A stretch of 64,000 nt of DNA, from positions 806,001 through 870,000 of the forward strand of contig NZ_LT629693.1 in NCBI RefSeq assembly GCF_900099825.1, written 5' to 3'. Source of the DNA: Bradyrhizobium ottawaense. GTDB taxonomy: Bacteria > Pseudomonadota > Alphaproteobacteria > Rhizobiales > Xanthobacteraceae. Position 1 is the stretch's first letter, and every line of letters starts with the position of its first letter. The notes beneath the pieces are model-generated. The model did not search any database. It saw nothing but the letters and a program-made list of their open reading frames with translations, and was not told the origin of the DNA. This document shows positions 44,368 to 53,098 of the stretch, piece after piece. Both the position numbers and the translations under genes were made by a program.

Positions 44368-45135
44368 TCACCCATGCATGGTCAACCCACCCGACACGCT
44401 GATCGTCTGTCCCGTGATATAAGCGGCATCGTCACTAAGCAGGAATGCGATCATGCCCGGATAGTCATCCGGCTGTCCAAGACGCCGTAACGGGATCGCC
44501 CGGGCAAGGCCTTCGGCGATCTTGCCGCCGGACGGCGAACTCTTCGTAAAGGCCTCGAACAGAGGCGTATCCGTTGGGCCCGGGCATACCACATTCAGAA
44601 TGATGTTCTTTCGCGCCAGTTCGCGGGCTACTGTCTTGGTGAACGAAATCAGGCCGCCCTTGCACGCTGAATAGACCGCCTCTCCGGAGGAACCGACCCG
44701 GCCCGCATCCGATGCCACGTTCACCACGCGCCCAAAGCTGCGTTCGACCATACGCCTGACCACGACGTGATGCAGATTGAGCGGACCGTAAAGATTGATC
44801 CCGATAACCTTGTCCCAGAAGGCGCGATCGGTGTCCAGAAATGCAATCGGGATGTCCCATCCGGCCACATTGGCAAGCAGTTCAACCGGCCCGGCAGCAG
44901 CTTCAAACTTGTCCGCGGCGGCACCGACCGCATCGCGGTCGGTGATATCGACCTGAAAGGCCAGCACGCGGCCGGGCCTGCCGGCGCAAAGATGCACCGT
45001 CTCCTCCGCCCCTGCCAGATTCTTGTCGAACACGCCGACGACGCAGCCCTCTTCCGCCAGCCGAAGCGTCGTTGCCCGCCCGATCCCGCTGGCTCCGCCA
45101 GTCAAAATCGCCCGTCGGCCATTGAGTCCGCGCAT
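44368..45135 (-). CDS. SDR dehydrogenase resembling 2-hydroxycyclohexanecarboxyl-CoA dehydrogenase (BadH-like)
   Basis: Classical SDR of 255 residues. It has the NAD motif AILTGGASGIGRATTLRLAE, an acidic Asp in VGVFDKN favouring NAD, the motif LLANVAGWD, catalytic Ser in NVASDAGRVG, and Tyr/Lys in AVYSACKGGL. The sequence style is that of the 2-hydroxyacyl-CoA dehydrogenases of alicyclic acid degradation (BadH in Rhodopseudomonas). It would oxidise a hydroxyacyl-CoA to a ketoacyl-CoA. It is divergent from the TetR gene. Confidence 0.87.
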   Translation of the reverse strand: MRGLNGRRAILTGGASGIGRATTLRLAEEGCVVGVFDKNLAGAEETVHLCAGRPGRVLAFQVDITDRDAVGAAADKFEAAAGPVELLANVAGWDIPIAFLDTDRAFWDKVIGINLYGPLNLHHVVVRRMVERSFGRVVNVASDAGRVGSSGEAVYSACKGGLISFTKTVARELARKNIILNVVCPGPTDTPLFEAFTKSSPSGGKIAEGLARAIPLRRLGQPDDYPGMIAFLLSDDAAYITGQTISVSGGLTMHG

Positions 45136-45319
45136 GTCAACCTCCCTGTCTTCTTGTTCTATTGTTGTGCCTGAACCCGATCGTCGGTCGATTGTTTCGG
45201 TTCACCGAGACGACGTCAACATTGGCCTTGTCGCGATCGAGCCTGCCTCTATCGTTCGCGCAGCGGTTGACGAAGCCTCTTGGCTGCGCCAATAATCGCG
45301 CGCAGAAGGCGCTTTGAAC

Positions 45320-46051
45320 ATGCATCCGACACGGCGGTCTTTGTTGGTTTCCAAAGCTCAGAATCGTCTCTCCAGGCCAAAGCGCAGCGCCAACCCCCGT
45401 TCATCGACGATATCGAAGCGCAAGGCGACCGCACCGGAGAAAGTGGTGACCGGCATCGTCCAGACTTCGAAGTCGGAAAAGTCGCGCGATTCGATTCTGG
45501 AAGCCGCGGCCAAGCTGTTTCGCCGCCAGGGCTACTCCGCCACCACGCTACGTCAGATCGCGGCAATGGCCGAAATCAAGGCGGGCAGCATCTATTACTA
45601 TTTCGATTCCAAGGAGCAAATCCTCGACGAGGTTCTGCATCTTGGGCTGCTGGGCGTATTCGAAGCGGTCAAGAAGGCCGTGAAGGATGCAGGCAACGTC
45701 TCGCACCGCCGCCGCATCGGACTCGCAATCGAGGCGCATCTGGCGGCGTTGCTCGAAGCCAGCGACTTCACGTCCGCCAATATTCGCATCTACGGCCAGT
45801 TGCCCGAAACGCTCAAGAAGCGGCATCGCCCTTTGCGCAGGGCTTACGCGAAATACTGGGATCAGCTCTTTCTCGATGCCCGCCGCGCCGGAGAAATTCG
45901 TGCCGATATCGAGATCGTTCCGTTGCGGATCTTCGTGCTGGGCGCGCTGAACTGGACCATCGAATGGTTCAGCCTCGACAGCAAGAACGCGGTCTTGAAA
46001 CTGGCCCGGCGAACCGAGTTGCTGATTTTCGACGGGGTCAAGAAAGCATGA
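45320..46051 (+). CDS. TetR/AcrR-family regulator, candidate controller of the acyl-CoA degradation locus
   Basis: Regulator of 243 residues with an unusually long basic N-terminus (about 45 residues) before the HTH domain (SRDSILEAAAKLFRRQGYSA, TTLRQIAAMAEIKAGSIYYY). The C-terminal domain resembles FadR/PsrA-type acyl-CoA sensors. An ATG at 45320 is chosen; a TTG two codons earlier is possible, and a start nearer the HTH cannot be excluded. It is the only intact TetR gene beside five TetR-like palindromes at 48077-63105, so it is the best candidate to bind them. Its own promoter lacks the motif. Confidence 0.88.
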   Translation: MHPTRRSLLVSKAQNRLSRPKRSANPRSSTISKRKATAPEKVVTGIVQTSKSEKSRDSILEAAAKLFRRQGYSATTLRQIAAMAEIKAGSIYYYFDSKEQILDEVLHLGLLGVFEAVKKAVKDAGNVSHRRRIGLAIEAHLAALLEASDFTSANIRIYGQLPETLKKRHRPLRRAYAKYWDQLFLDARRAGEIRADIEIVPLRIFVLGALNWTIEWFSLDSKNAVLKLARRTELLIFDGVKKA

Positions 46052-46070
46052 TCCCCTGCCGGAAATCGTC

Positions 46071-47243
46071 TCAGCGCATCCGCTTGGCGACCTCCTCCAG
46101 CATGACCTCCGTGGTGCCGCCGCCGATCGATTGCACCCGGGCATCGCGTGCCATTCGTTCGATCGCGCTCTCGCGCATATAACCCATGCCTCCGTGAAAC
46201 TGCAGGCAGTCATACATCACCTCGTTGACGAGTTCGCCGCAATAGGCCTTGACCATCGACACTTCCTTGGTCGCATCGATCCCCTGGGTGACCAGCCACG
46301 CCGAATGGTAGACCAGTTGCCGGCCTGCCTCGACCTTGGCCGCCAGCATCGCCAATCGGTGCCGAATCGCCTGTTTCGACCATAGCGGTGCACCGAAGGC
46401 CTGCCGCTGCGTCACCCAGTCCAGCGTGATTTCGATTGCGGCCTGGGCCTCGCCCATCGCCATCGCGCCGATCACGATCCGCTCGTTCTGGAAATTGCGC
46501 ATGATCGCGTAAAAGCCCTGCCCTTCCTCGCCCAGCAAGTTCTCGGCCGGCACGCGGCAATCCTCGAACAGCAGTTCCGCCGTATCGGAAGAGCGCCAGC
46601 CATGCTTGTCGAGCGCTCGGCTGACGCGAAAGCCTGACGTCTCCTTCTCGACCAGCAGCATCGACAGCCGCTGCGACGGCCGCGCCTCCGGATTGGTGAC
46701 GGCCGCGATGCAGTAAAGATTGGCGTGGACACCGTTGGTGATGAACATCTTGGCGCCGTTGAGCACATAGCTGTCGCCGTCCCGGCGCGCGGTGGTCCGG
46801 ATGCCCTTCACGTCCGAGCCCGCGCCGGGCTCGGTGACGCCGACCGCGACGATCTTCTCGCCGGCGACGACATCAGGCATGAAACGATCCTTCAGCGCCT
46901 GCGAACCGCCGTTGAACAGATGCACCGACGCCATGTCGGTATGCACCAACGCCGTGATAGCCACGCCCGAGAAGGTGGATCGACCCAGTTCTTCGGCGAA
47001 CACCACGGTCGCCAGCGTGTTCAGATCGGAACCGCCATATTCCGCCGGATAACGGATGCCGAAAAAGCCGAGTTCCCCCATCCGGCGCAGCACGTCGCGC
47101 GGCACCATGCCTTCCTGCTCCCAGGCCGCCGCGTGCGGCTTGATCTCCTCATCGACGAAACGCCGGATCTGGGCTCGCAGAAGTTCATGTTCCTCGCCAA
47201 GGTAGACCGAGGCCGCATGGCCATGGGAAGCAAGAGCATTCAT
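46071..47243 (-). CDS. Acyl-CoA dehydrogenase (isovaleryl/long-chain-like active-site layout)
   Basis: FAD enzyme of 390 residues. FAD/substrate motifs include VGVTEPGAGSDVKGIRTTA and KMFITNG, and the C-terminal QFHGGMGYMRESAIERMARD. The usual catalytic Glu of medium-chain enzymes (…YEGT) is Gly here (SIGGGTTEVM), so the base is more likely the Glu in NFQNERIVIG, as in isovaleryl- and long-chain-type enzymes. It follows the enoyl-CoA hydratase gene by 27 bp on the same strand and converges with the TetR gene. Confidence 0.9.
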   Translation of the reverse strand: MNALASHGHAASVYLGEEHELLRAQIRRFVDEEIKPHAAAWEQEGMVPRDVLRRMGELGFFGIRYPAEYGGSDLNTLATVVFAEELGRSTFSGVAITALVHTDMASVHLFNGGSQALKDRFMPDVVAGEKIVAVGVTEPGAGSDVKGIRTTARRDGDSYVLNGAKMFITNGVHANLYCIAAVTNPEARPSQRLSMLLVEKETSGFRVSRALDKHGWRSSDTAELLFEDCRVPAENLLGEEGQGFYAIMRNFQNERIVIGAMAMGEAQAAIEITLDWVTQRQAFGAPLWSKQAIRHRLAMLAAKVEAGRQLVYHSAWLVTQGIDATKEVSMVKAYCGELVNEVMYDCLQFHGGMGYMRESAIERMARDARVQSIGGGTTEVMLEEVAKRMR

Positions 47244-47270
47244 TCCGACGCGCCTTCTCTGCCTGATTAT

Positions 47271-48056
47271 CTATTTGCCCTGCCAGACCGGATTGCGCCG
47301 TTCGGCAAATGCTTTAGGGCCTTCGATAGCGTCGAGACTAGCATAGGTTTCGACATGCAGCCGGTTGGCCTCGACCAGTCCATCGGCACAACCCAGGTCC
47401 ATCGCCGCCAGTACGCTGGCCTTCGCCGCTTTCACCGACAGCGGCGCACCTTCGACGATCTTGCGCGCCAGTTGCAGGGCCCGCGCACGGACCGCATCGG
47501 GCGTATCTTCCAGATAATTCAGGAAACCGTAGCCGGCGAGCTGTTCGATCGGCACCGTCTCCCCGGTGAGGACCAGTTCCATCAGCAACGGCTGCGGCAG
47601 CATCCACAGCATCGGCACCGCCCACGGCGAACCGCGCCCCATCTTAACCTCGGTGATCCCTGCACGTGTCCCGCGAAGGCCGACCCTCAGATCGGACTGG
47701 ATCGCCAGCAACATGCCGCCCGCCATCAGCGATCCCGTCATCGCCGCAATGACCGGCTTTGAAACCCTGCGCATCGCGGTCTGCATCGGATCGCGCATCA
47801 GCGTCAGAATGTCGATGCCATCACGCGCCCGGATCTCGGCGGCCTGCTTGAGATCGAGCCCGGCGGAAAATACACCACAATCGGTCGAAGTGAGGATCAC
47901 AGCCCTCGCCTGCGGCTCCCTCTCGACACGCTCCCACGCGTCGGTCAAGGCATTCATCGCCTCCACCGACAGGGCGTTCTTGCGTTCCGGCCGGTCGATC
48001 GTCACGGTCGCGACGCCATCGTCCAGCGAATAACGCACCGGTTCACGTTCTGACAT
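47271..48056 (-). CDS. Enoyl-CoA hydratase/isomerase family protein
   Basis: Crotonase-fold protein of 261 residues. The N-terminal ATVTIDRPERKNALSVEAM, the oxyanion-hole segments DCGVFSAGLDLKQ and TGSLMAGGMLLAIQSD, and the C-terminal helix ending RRNPVWQG are typical. The catalytic glutamates of true hydratases are not obvious at their usual positions (GSPWAVPMLW in the second site), so isomerase or hydrolase action is possible. ATG 48056 lies 20 bp from a TTCTAACA palindrome. It is first of a two-gene operon with the acyl-CoA dehydrogenase. Confidence 0.88.
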   Translation of the reverse strand: MSEREPVRYSLDDGVATVTIDRPERKNALSVEAMNALTDAWERVEREPQARAVILTSTDCGVFSAGLDLKQAAEIRARDGIDILTLMRDPMQTAMRRVSKPVIAAMTGSLMAGGMLLAIQSDLRVGLRGTRAGITEVKMGRGSPWAVPMLWMLPQPLLMELVLTGETVPIEQLAGYGFLNYLEDTPDAVRARALQLARKIVEGAPLSVKAAKASVLAAMDLGCADGLVEANRLHVETYASLDAIEGPKAFAERRNPVWQGK

Positions 48057-48076
48057 CGTCTTTCTCTTCCGAAGAT

Positions 48077-48094
48077 TTCTAACATCTGTTAGAA
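48077..48094. promoter_or_regulatory. TetR-type operator, site 1
   Basis: TTCTAACA-TC-TGTTAGAA, a perfect palindrome with 8-bp arms and a 2-bp centre. It sits in the 89-bp divergent promoter between the enoyl-CoA hydratase (minus) and PECR-like SDR (plus) genes and is the best copy of the motif in the window. Confidence 0.88.
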
Positions 48095-48145
48095 TACTGC
48101 CGAACCGCGCTCGAATACAACCGGTATTCAACCATCGGGACCACC

Positions 48146-48994
48146 ATGCAGCCACTACCTAACATGCGTTTCGCGCCGGACCTCTTGACCAGCCAGGTCG
48201 CGCTCGTGACCGGGGGCGGAACCGGAATGGGCCGCGCCACAGCGATCGAGATGGCGCGCTGCGGCGCCGACGTCGTAGTGCTGGGCCGCCGCGCCGAACC
48301 GATCGAGGACTGCGCCAAAATTATCCGCGAACTCGGCCGCAAAGCCGTCGCGATCTCCACCGACATTCGCCTGCCCGACCAGATCGACAGCGCCATGCTG
48401 CGCATCAAGGACGAATTCGGCCGGCTGGACATCCTCGTCAACAACGCCGGCGGCCAGTTCGTGACGCCGGCTCGCGAGCTCAACAACAAGGGTTTTGAGA
48501 CCGTGATTCGCAACAATTTGATCGGCTCCTGGCAGATGACCAAGGCCGTGGCCGATCATTTTATGCTGGAACATGGCGGCTCGATCGTGTTTGTGACCGC
48601 CTGCGTCCGTTCCGGCTTAAGCGGCTTTGTGCATACGGCGGCGGCGCGCGGCGGCGTCCTGGCGATGATGAAAACGCTGGCGTTCGAGTGGGCCGAATTC
48701 GGCATCCGCCTCAATTGCGTCGCTCCCGGAACCATCAAAACCGAAGGCATGGATCATTACCCGATCGATCCCGAGCAATGGCTGAAGCTGAACCGCAATG
48801 TGATGGGCCACATGGGCGACGTCGGGGATATTTCGGCAGCCATCATTTTCCTCAGTTCTTCGCTTGGAAAATTCGTCACCGGCGAGGAATGGTACATCGA
48901 CGGCGGCGAAACGCTGCATCTGGCTCACGACGCGCGCCAGATGATCGACGCGGTCAAGTTCTCCAGGCGCGAGCCTGCCGTCCTTAAAAAGTAG
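48146..48994 (+). CDS. SDR-family reductase resembling trans-2-enoyl-CoA reductase (PECR-like)
   Basis: Protein of 282 residues with the NADP motif ALVTGGGTGMGRATAIEMAR and LVNNAGGQF. The usual catalytic Tyr-x3-Lys is not present: the aligned segment reads HTAAARGGVLAMMKTLAFEW, with His and Arg in their places. This resembles, from family knowledge, peroxisomal trans-2-enoyl-CoA reductases and 2,4-dienoyl-CoA reductases, not ordinary alcohol dehydrogenases. It would reduce an enoyl- or dienoyl-CoA intermediate. It is followed 59 bp later by an acyl-CoA dehydrogenase in the same direction. Confidence 0.85.
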   Translation: MQPLPNMRFAPDLLTSQVALVTGGGTGMGRATAIEMARCGADVVVLGRRAEPIEDCAKIIRELGRKAVAISTDIRLPDQIDSAMLRIKDEFGRLDILVNNAGGQFVTPARELNNKGFETVIRNNLIGSWQMTKAVADHFMLEHGGSIVFVTACVRSGLSGFVHTAAARGGVLAMMKTLAFEWAEFGIRLNCVAPGTIKTEGMDHYPIDPEQWLKLNRNVMGHMGDVGDISAAIIFLSSSLGKFVTGEEWYIDGGETLHLAHDARQMIDAVKFSRREPAVLKK

Positions 48995-49053
48995 AGTATC
49001 GGCCAGCGCGGCTCGCCAGACCGGCCGACGCACCCAAGAAACGGAGAACCGTC

Positions 49054-50259
49054 ATGGACTTCGCGCTCAGCGAGCAGCAGCAGGCGTTTCGCGAGACCGC
49101 ACAACGATTTGCCCGGCAGAAGCTCGCCCCTCATTACCAGAAGCGCGCCAAACAGGACCGCATCGACCGCGACATGCTGAAGGAGATGGGCGAGCTCGGC
49201 CTGATCGGCGTCGATCTGCCGGAGAAATATGGCGGCCTTGGCGAGAGCAGCGCCACCGCCGGGATCGTCATCGAGCAAATCGCCTATGGCGATTTCAATG
49301 CCAGTTATGTTCAGTTGCTGGCGTCCTTGATGGGCGGCATGATCGCGCAGCACGCTTCGCCCGAGATCGCCGAGCAATGGCTGCCGCGCGTCACGGGCGG
49401 CAACGCCATCATCGGCCTCGGCCTGACCGAGCCACGCGGCGGTTCGGACGCCGCCAACCTGATCTTGCGGGCCGAAAAGTCCGGCAACGGTTACCGGCTG
49501 AACGGCGAAAAAACCTCGATGAGCTTTTCGGATCAGTGCGACGCCGCCGTTATTTTCGCGCGCACCGGCAACATCGAGGACGGCGCCCACGGCGTCAGCG
49601 CCTTCTTTGTCGATCTCAATCAGCCCGGCATCACCCGCACCCATTTCGACGACATCGGCACCAAGCCGGTCGGCCGCGGTTCGGTCTTCTTCGACGACGT
49701 CTTCATCCCCGCCGAATGCCTGATGGCCGAGGAGAACAAGGGCTTTTCCAAGATCATGTCCGGTTTCGACTATAGCCGCGCCCTGATCGGACTCGAATGC
49801 ATCGGCCCGGCGCAGGCGTCGGTCGACGAAGCCTGGCAGTACAGCACCGAGCGCGTCGCCTTCGAGCGGCCGATCGCGCAGTATCAGGGCGTGAGCTTCC
49901 CGCTCGCGGAAGCCGAAACCCAGCTCACCATGATGCGGCAGCTCTGCTTCTACACGCTATCGCTGCGCGACCAGCGGCTGGCCCACACCGCAGAGGCCGC
50001 GATGTGCAAATGGTACGTGCCGAAGGTGACCTGCGAGATCATCCACCAGTGCCTGCTCACCCACGGCCACTACGGCTACACGACGGATCTGCCGTTCCAT
50101 CAGCGCTACATCGACGTCATGGGTCTTCAGATTGGCGACGGCACCGCGCAGATCCAGAAGCTGGTCATTGCCCGCGAGAAGGTCGGACGGGTCGCGGTGC
50201 AGTATGCCAAGCAGCCCGAGGGGGCCAAGACGACCTCCAACAAGTCGAACTCGAAATAG
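49054..50259 (+). CDS. Acyl-CoA dehydrogenase with Asp in the catalytic position (cyclohexanecarboxyl-CoA dehydrogenase-like)
   Basis: FAD enzyme of 401 residues: start MDFALSEQQQAFRETAQRF, substrate motif LGLTEPRGGSDAANLILRAE, flavin motif KTSMSFSDQCDAA. In the C-terminal signature the base normally read as Glu (…YEGT) is Asp (QIGDGTAQIQKLVIARE). Asp at this place is known from alicyclic-acid enzymes such as cyclohexanecarboxyl-CoA dehydrogenases (AliB-like). The protein has a charged tail of about 20 residues. It shares an operon with the PECR-like SDR. Confidence 0.9.
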   Translation: MDFALSEQQQAFRETAQRFARQKLAPHYQKRAKQDRIDRDMLKEMGELGLIGVDLPEKYGGLGESSATAGIVIEQIAYGDFNASYVQLLASLMGGMIAQHASPEIAEQWLPRVTGGNAIIGLGLTEPRGGSDAANLILRAEKSGNGYRLNGEKTSMSFSDQCDAAVIFARTGNIEDGAHGVSAFFVDLNQPGITRTHFDDIGTKPVGRGSVFFDDVFIPAECLMAEENKGFSKIMSGFDYSRALIGLECIGPAQASVDEAWQYSTERVAFERPIAQYQGVSFPLAEAETQLTMMRQLCFYTLSLRDQRLAHTAEAAMCKWYVPKVTCEIIHQCLLTHGHYGYTTDLPFHQRYIDVMGLQIGDGTAQIQKLVIAREKVGRVAVQYAKQPEGAKTTSNKSNSK

Positions 50260-50267
50260 ACGCTCAG

Positions 50268-50945
50268 TCACCGCCCGCCGTCAAAGGCGTCGTCGTGGAC
50301 CGCCACCCGATCGATACTGGTCTGCCACAGTTTCGGATAGGTGGCGCGAAACTCCTGCAGCAATTGCTCGATCGGAGGATCGGCGAACCAGCCCCGATCA
50401 TTCACGTACTCCATATGCCGATGGCTGTTGGTGTCGAATTCATGAAACAGTGCGTCGCTTTTCCCGTCGAAGATCAGCTGCCGGACGCCAAACCGTTCAC
50501 ACATTTCGGTGTTGAACGCGGGCGTCACCTTGAACTGCCGGCCGTCGAGCCAAAGCGCGACATAGCCATGGTAAATAAAGAGGTCGGTTCCCATCAGCTC
50601 CGCCAGCTTTGGCGAATTCAGGTGGTTGCGGACATCGGCAAATCCGACGGCGGCGGGAATGCCGGCTGCGCGCAGAGCGGCAGTCAGCAGAATCGCCTTC
50701 GGCACGCAATAGTTGGACGCTTTTCCGGCGATCTGGCTGGCGCGGTAATCATTCGCGGCGGTGCCGATGTCGAACGGATTGTACCTGATCCCGTCGCGCA
50801 CGGCATCGAACAGCCGGATCGCCCTGCCGGTCTCCGACAGGCCGCGCGCACCATCCAGACTGTGCGAAACAAATTCGCGAATCTCCGGCGAGTCACAATC
50901 GACAAATTCCGTCGGCGCGAGAAACCCGGCAGCGGTGAAATCCAT
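50268..50945 (-). CDS. Transglutaminase-like cysteine protein
   Basis: Protein of 225 residues of the transglutaminase-like superfamily. The candidate Cys is in ASNYCVPKAILLTAALRAAG, followed by the His region in IYHGYVALWLDGRQFKV; the rest of the triad would be the Asp or Asn shortly after (TPAFN). The family covers peptidases and amidases, and a link to acyl-CoA breakdown is not established. The ATG at 50945 follows GGGAAAGG; the operator at 50976-50993 lies just upstream. It converges with the acyl-CoA dehydrogenase gene. Confidence 0.8.
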   Translation of the reverse strand: MDFTAAGFLAPTEFVDCDSPEIREFVSHSLDGARGLSETGRAIRLFDAVRDGIRYNPFDIGTAANDYRASQIAGKASNYCVPKAILLTAALRAAGIPAAVGFADVRNHLNSPKLAELMGTDLFIYHGYVALWLDGRQFKVTPAFNTEMCERFGVRQLIFDGKSDALFHEFDTNSHRHMEYVNDRGWFADPPIEQLLQEFRATYPKLWQTSIDRVAVHDDAFDGGR

Positions 50946-50975
50946 GTCTTGCGGCCTTTCCCGTTTCGTCAATGT

Positions 50976-50993
50976 TTCTAACAAACGTTAGAA
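50976..50993. promoter_or_regulatory. TetR-type operator, site 2
   Basis: TTCTAACA-AA-CGTTAGAA, matching the palindrome with 7 of 8 symmetric pairs. It lies in the 129-bp divergent promoter between the transglutaminase-like gene (minus) and the 654-residue acyl-CoA ligase (plus). Confidence 0.85.
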
Positions 50994-51074
50994 TCAAAGG
51001 AAAGTGGCCATTGACGCAAAACGTGAGGAAGCGTTAGCTTCCGCGCCTCCGCCGGCAAACGCACAAGATCGTTC

Positions 51075-53039
51075 ATGAACGACACAACACCATATATCTG
51101 GACGCCGCCATCGGAACTGGTGGCGGCGAGCAATCTGACGGCATTTCTGCGCGTCACCGGTCAAAAGGATTACGACGATCTGGCGTCAAAAGCCGAAGCC
51201 GATCCGGCCTGGCTGATGCAGGAAGTGTTCAAGTTCTGCGATATCAGGTTTTACCGCGACTACGACCAGATGCTGGATGTTTCGGGCGGTCAGGCGTGGG
51301 CACGCTGGTGCGTCGGCGGCACCACCAACATCGTGCTGAATTGCCTCGACAAGCATCGCGGCACGGCGGTGTGGGACCAGACCTTCCTGGTCTGGGAAGG
51401 CGAAGACAAGCATGAACGCCGCTCGCTGAGTTACCGCGAATTCGACCGCGACGTCGCGCGACTGGCGCAGGGACTGCACGACATCGGGATCGGGCGGGGC
51501 GACGTGGTCGCGATCTACATGCCGAACCTGCCGGAGACGTTCGTCGCGTTCTTTGCCATCCTGAAGCTCGGCGCGATCGTGATGCCGCTGTTCTCGGGTT
51601 TCGGCCACGCGCCGATTCAGACCCGTCTGAACCATGGTGGGGCAAAGGCCGTTATCACCGCTAACGGTACGTGGCGGCGCGGCGCGCCGGCGCCGCTCAA
51701 ATCGGTGCTCGACATCGCCCTGGAGGCCTCGCCGACCGTGAAACATGTGATCGTCACCCGTCGCGACGGTCTTGCGATCGATACGCCGATGCAGAAGGGC
51801 CGCGACCTCTGGTGGGACGATGCCATCGCCGGCAAGGACGCCACGATCGCAACCGCCGAGATGCAGGCCGAAGATCCGGCGATCCTGCTCTACACATCAG
51901 GCACGACGGGCGAGCCGAAGGGATGCGTCTGGACCCATATCGGCTTCATCGGCTCGATGGTGACCCGCGATATGATCATCTGCGGCGACTTCAAACCGTC
52001 CGATCGCTTCTTCTTTTTCAGCGACATGGGCTGGATGGTCGGCGCGATGTGCGCCTGCATCCCGAGTTTCGCCGGCGGCAGCCTGCTGATCGCGGAAGGG
52101 ACGCCCGATTATCCGGATACGGGGCGGTTCTGGCGCCTGATCGCCGAGCACCGGGTGACCTACCTCGGCGTATCGCCGACCATCGTGCGCAGCCTGATGC
52201 GGTATGGGCTCGAGGTCGAGTTGTACGATCTATCCAGCCTGCGGATGACCGCCTCCGGCGGCGAAGCCTGGACCGCGGCGCCATGGCTGTGGTTCTTCGA
52301 GCACGTCTGCAAGAGGAATATCCCGATCATCAACATTTCGGGCGGCACCGAAGTCGGTGGCTGCATCTTCACGGGCACCCCCAATCACCCGATGAACCCC
52401 GGCTCTTTCTCGCGGCCCGCGCTCGGCGTCGGCGCCGACATCGTCGATATGACAGGGCAACGCGTGCCCGACGGAACGGTCGGCGAGCTGGTGCTGCGGC
52501 ATTCATCCATCGGGCTGACCAAAAGCCTGTGGAAGGCCGATGCGCGCTATATTGAAAGCTACTGGAGCACGCTGCCCGGCCTGTGGGTGCATGGCGATTT
52601 CGCAATGCGCGGCGAGGACGGACTGTATTACATCCTCGGACGCTCCGACGACACCATCAAGATTTCCGGCAAGCGCACCGGCCCGTCAGAACTCGAAGGC
52701 ATTCTGATCGCGACCGGCAAGCTCGCGGAAGCCGCCGTGTTTGGCATTCCGCATCCGGTCAAGGGCTCGGCGATCGTGTGTGCCTGCGTGCCGATGCCGG
52801 GCGTCGAGGGCGATAACGGCCTGGCAAGCCAGCTATCCGCAGCCATCGTCGCGGGAATGGGCACGTCATACCGCCCCGAAACCATCTTGTTCGTCGATGA
52901 TCTGCCACGCACCCGCAACCTGAAAATCATGCGCCGGGTGCTGCGCGCCGTGTTCGAGGACAAGGATCCCGGCGACCTCTCGGCGCTGGCCAATCCCGAA
53001 GCGGTCGACCGGTTGCGCGAGAAACTGGCCGCCATGTGA
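51075..53039 (+). CDS. AMP-dependent acyl-CoA ligase (acetyl/acetoacetyl-CoA synthetase-like length)
   Basis: Adenylating CoA ligase of 654 residues. Conserved motifs are the AMP loop ILLYTSGTTGEPKGCVWTH, FFFSDMGWMVG, NISGGTEVGGCIFTG, WVHGDFAMRGEDGLYYILGR with the hinge region, and TIKISGKRTGPSELEGIL. The lysine near the end lies in PRTRNLKIMRR. The length and the N-terminal 100 residues match acetyl-/acetoacetyl-CoA synthetase-type enzymes rather than fatty-acid ligases. It probably activates the acid substrate or a small fragment of it. It ends in a shared hairpin with the convergent crotonase gene. Confidence 0.92.
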   Translation: MNDTTPYIWTPPSELVAASNLTAFLRVTGQKDYDDLASKAEADPAWLMQEVFKFCDIRFYRDYDQMLDVSGGQAWARWCVGGTTNIVLNCLDKHRGTAVWDQTFLVWEGEDKHERRSLSYREFDRDVARLAQGLHDIGIGRGDVVAIYMPNLPETFVAFFAILKLGAIVMPLFSGFGHAPIQTRLNHGGAKAVITANGTWRRGAPAPLKSVLDIALEASPTVKHVIVTRRDGLAIDTPMQKGRDLWWDDAIAGKDATIATAEMQAEDPAILLYTSGTTGEPKGCVWTHIGFIGSMVTRDMIICGDFKPSDRFFFFSDMGWMVGAMCACIPSFAGGSLLIAEGTPDYPDTGRFWRLIAEHRVTYLGVSPTIVRSLMRYGLEVELYDLSSLRMTASGGEAWTAAPWLWFFEHVCKRNIPIINISGGTEVGGCIFTGTPNHPMNPGSFSRPALGVGADIVDMTGQRVPDGTVGELVLRHSSIGLTKSLWKADARYIESYWSTLPGLWVHGDFAMRGEDGLYYILGRSDDTIKISGKRTGPSELEGILIATGKLAEAAVFGIPHPVKGSAIVCACVPMPGVEGDNGLASQLSAAIVAGMGTSYRPETILFVDDLPRTRNLKIMRRVLRAVFEDKDPGDLSALANPEAVDRLREKLAAM

Positions 53040-53046
53040 ATGGTCG

Positions 53047-53073
53047 GGCAAGGCCGGACGAACCGGCCTTGCC
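53047..53073. terminator. Bidirectional hairpin terminator
   Basis: An 11-bp GC-rich stem (GGCAAGGCCGG and its complement) with loop ACGAA, seven bases after the ligase stop and 25 bases beyond the end of the convergent crotonase-fold gene. There is no long T-run on either side. Confidence 0.75.
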
Positions 53074-53098
53074 AAACCATGTTCCTGCGTGTGCCGCG

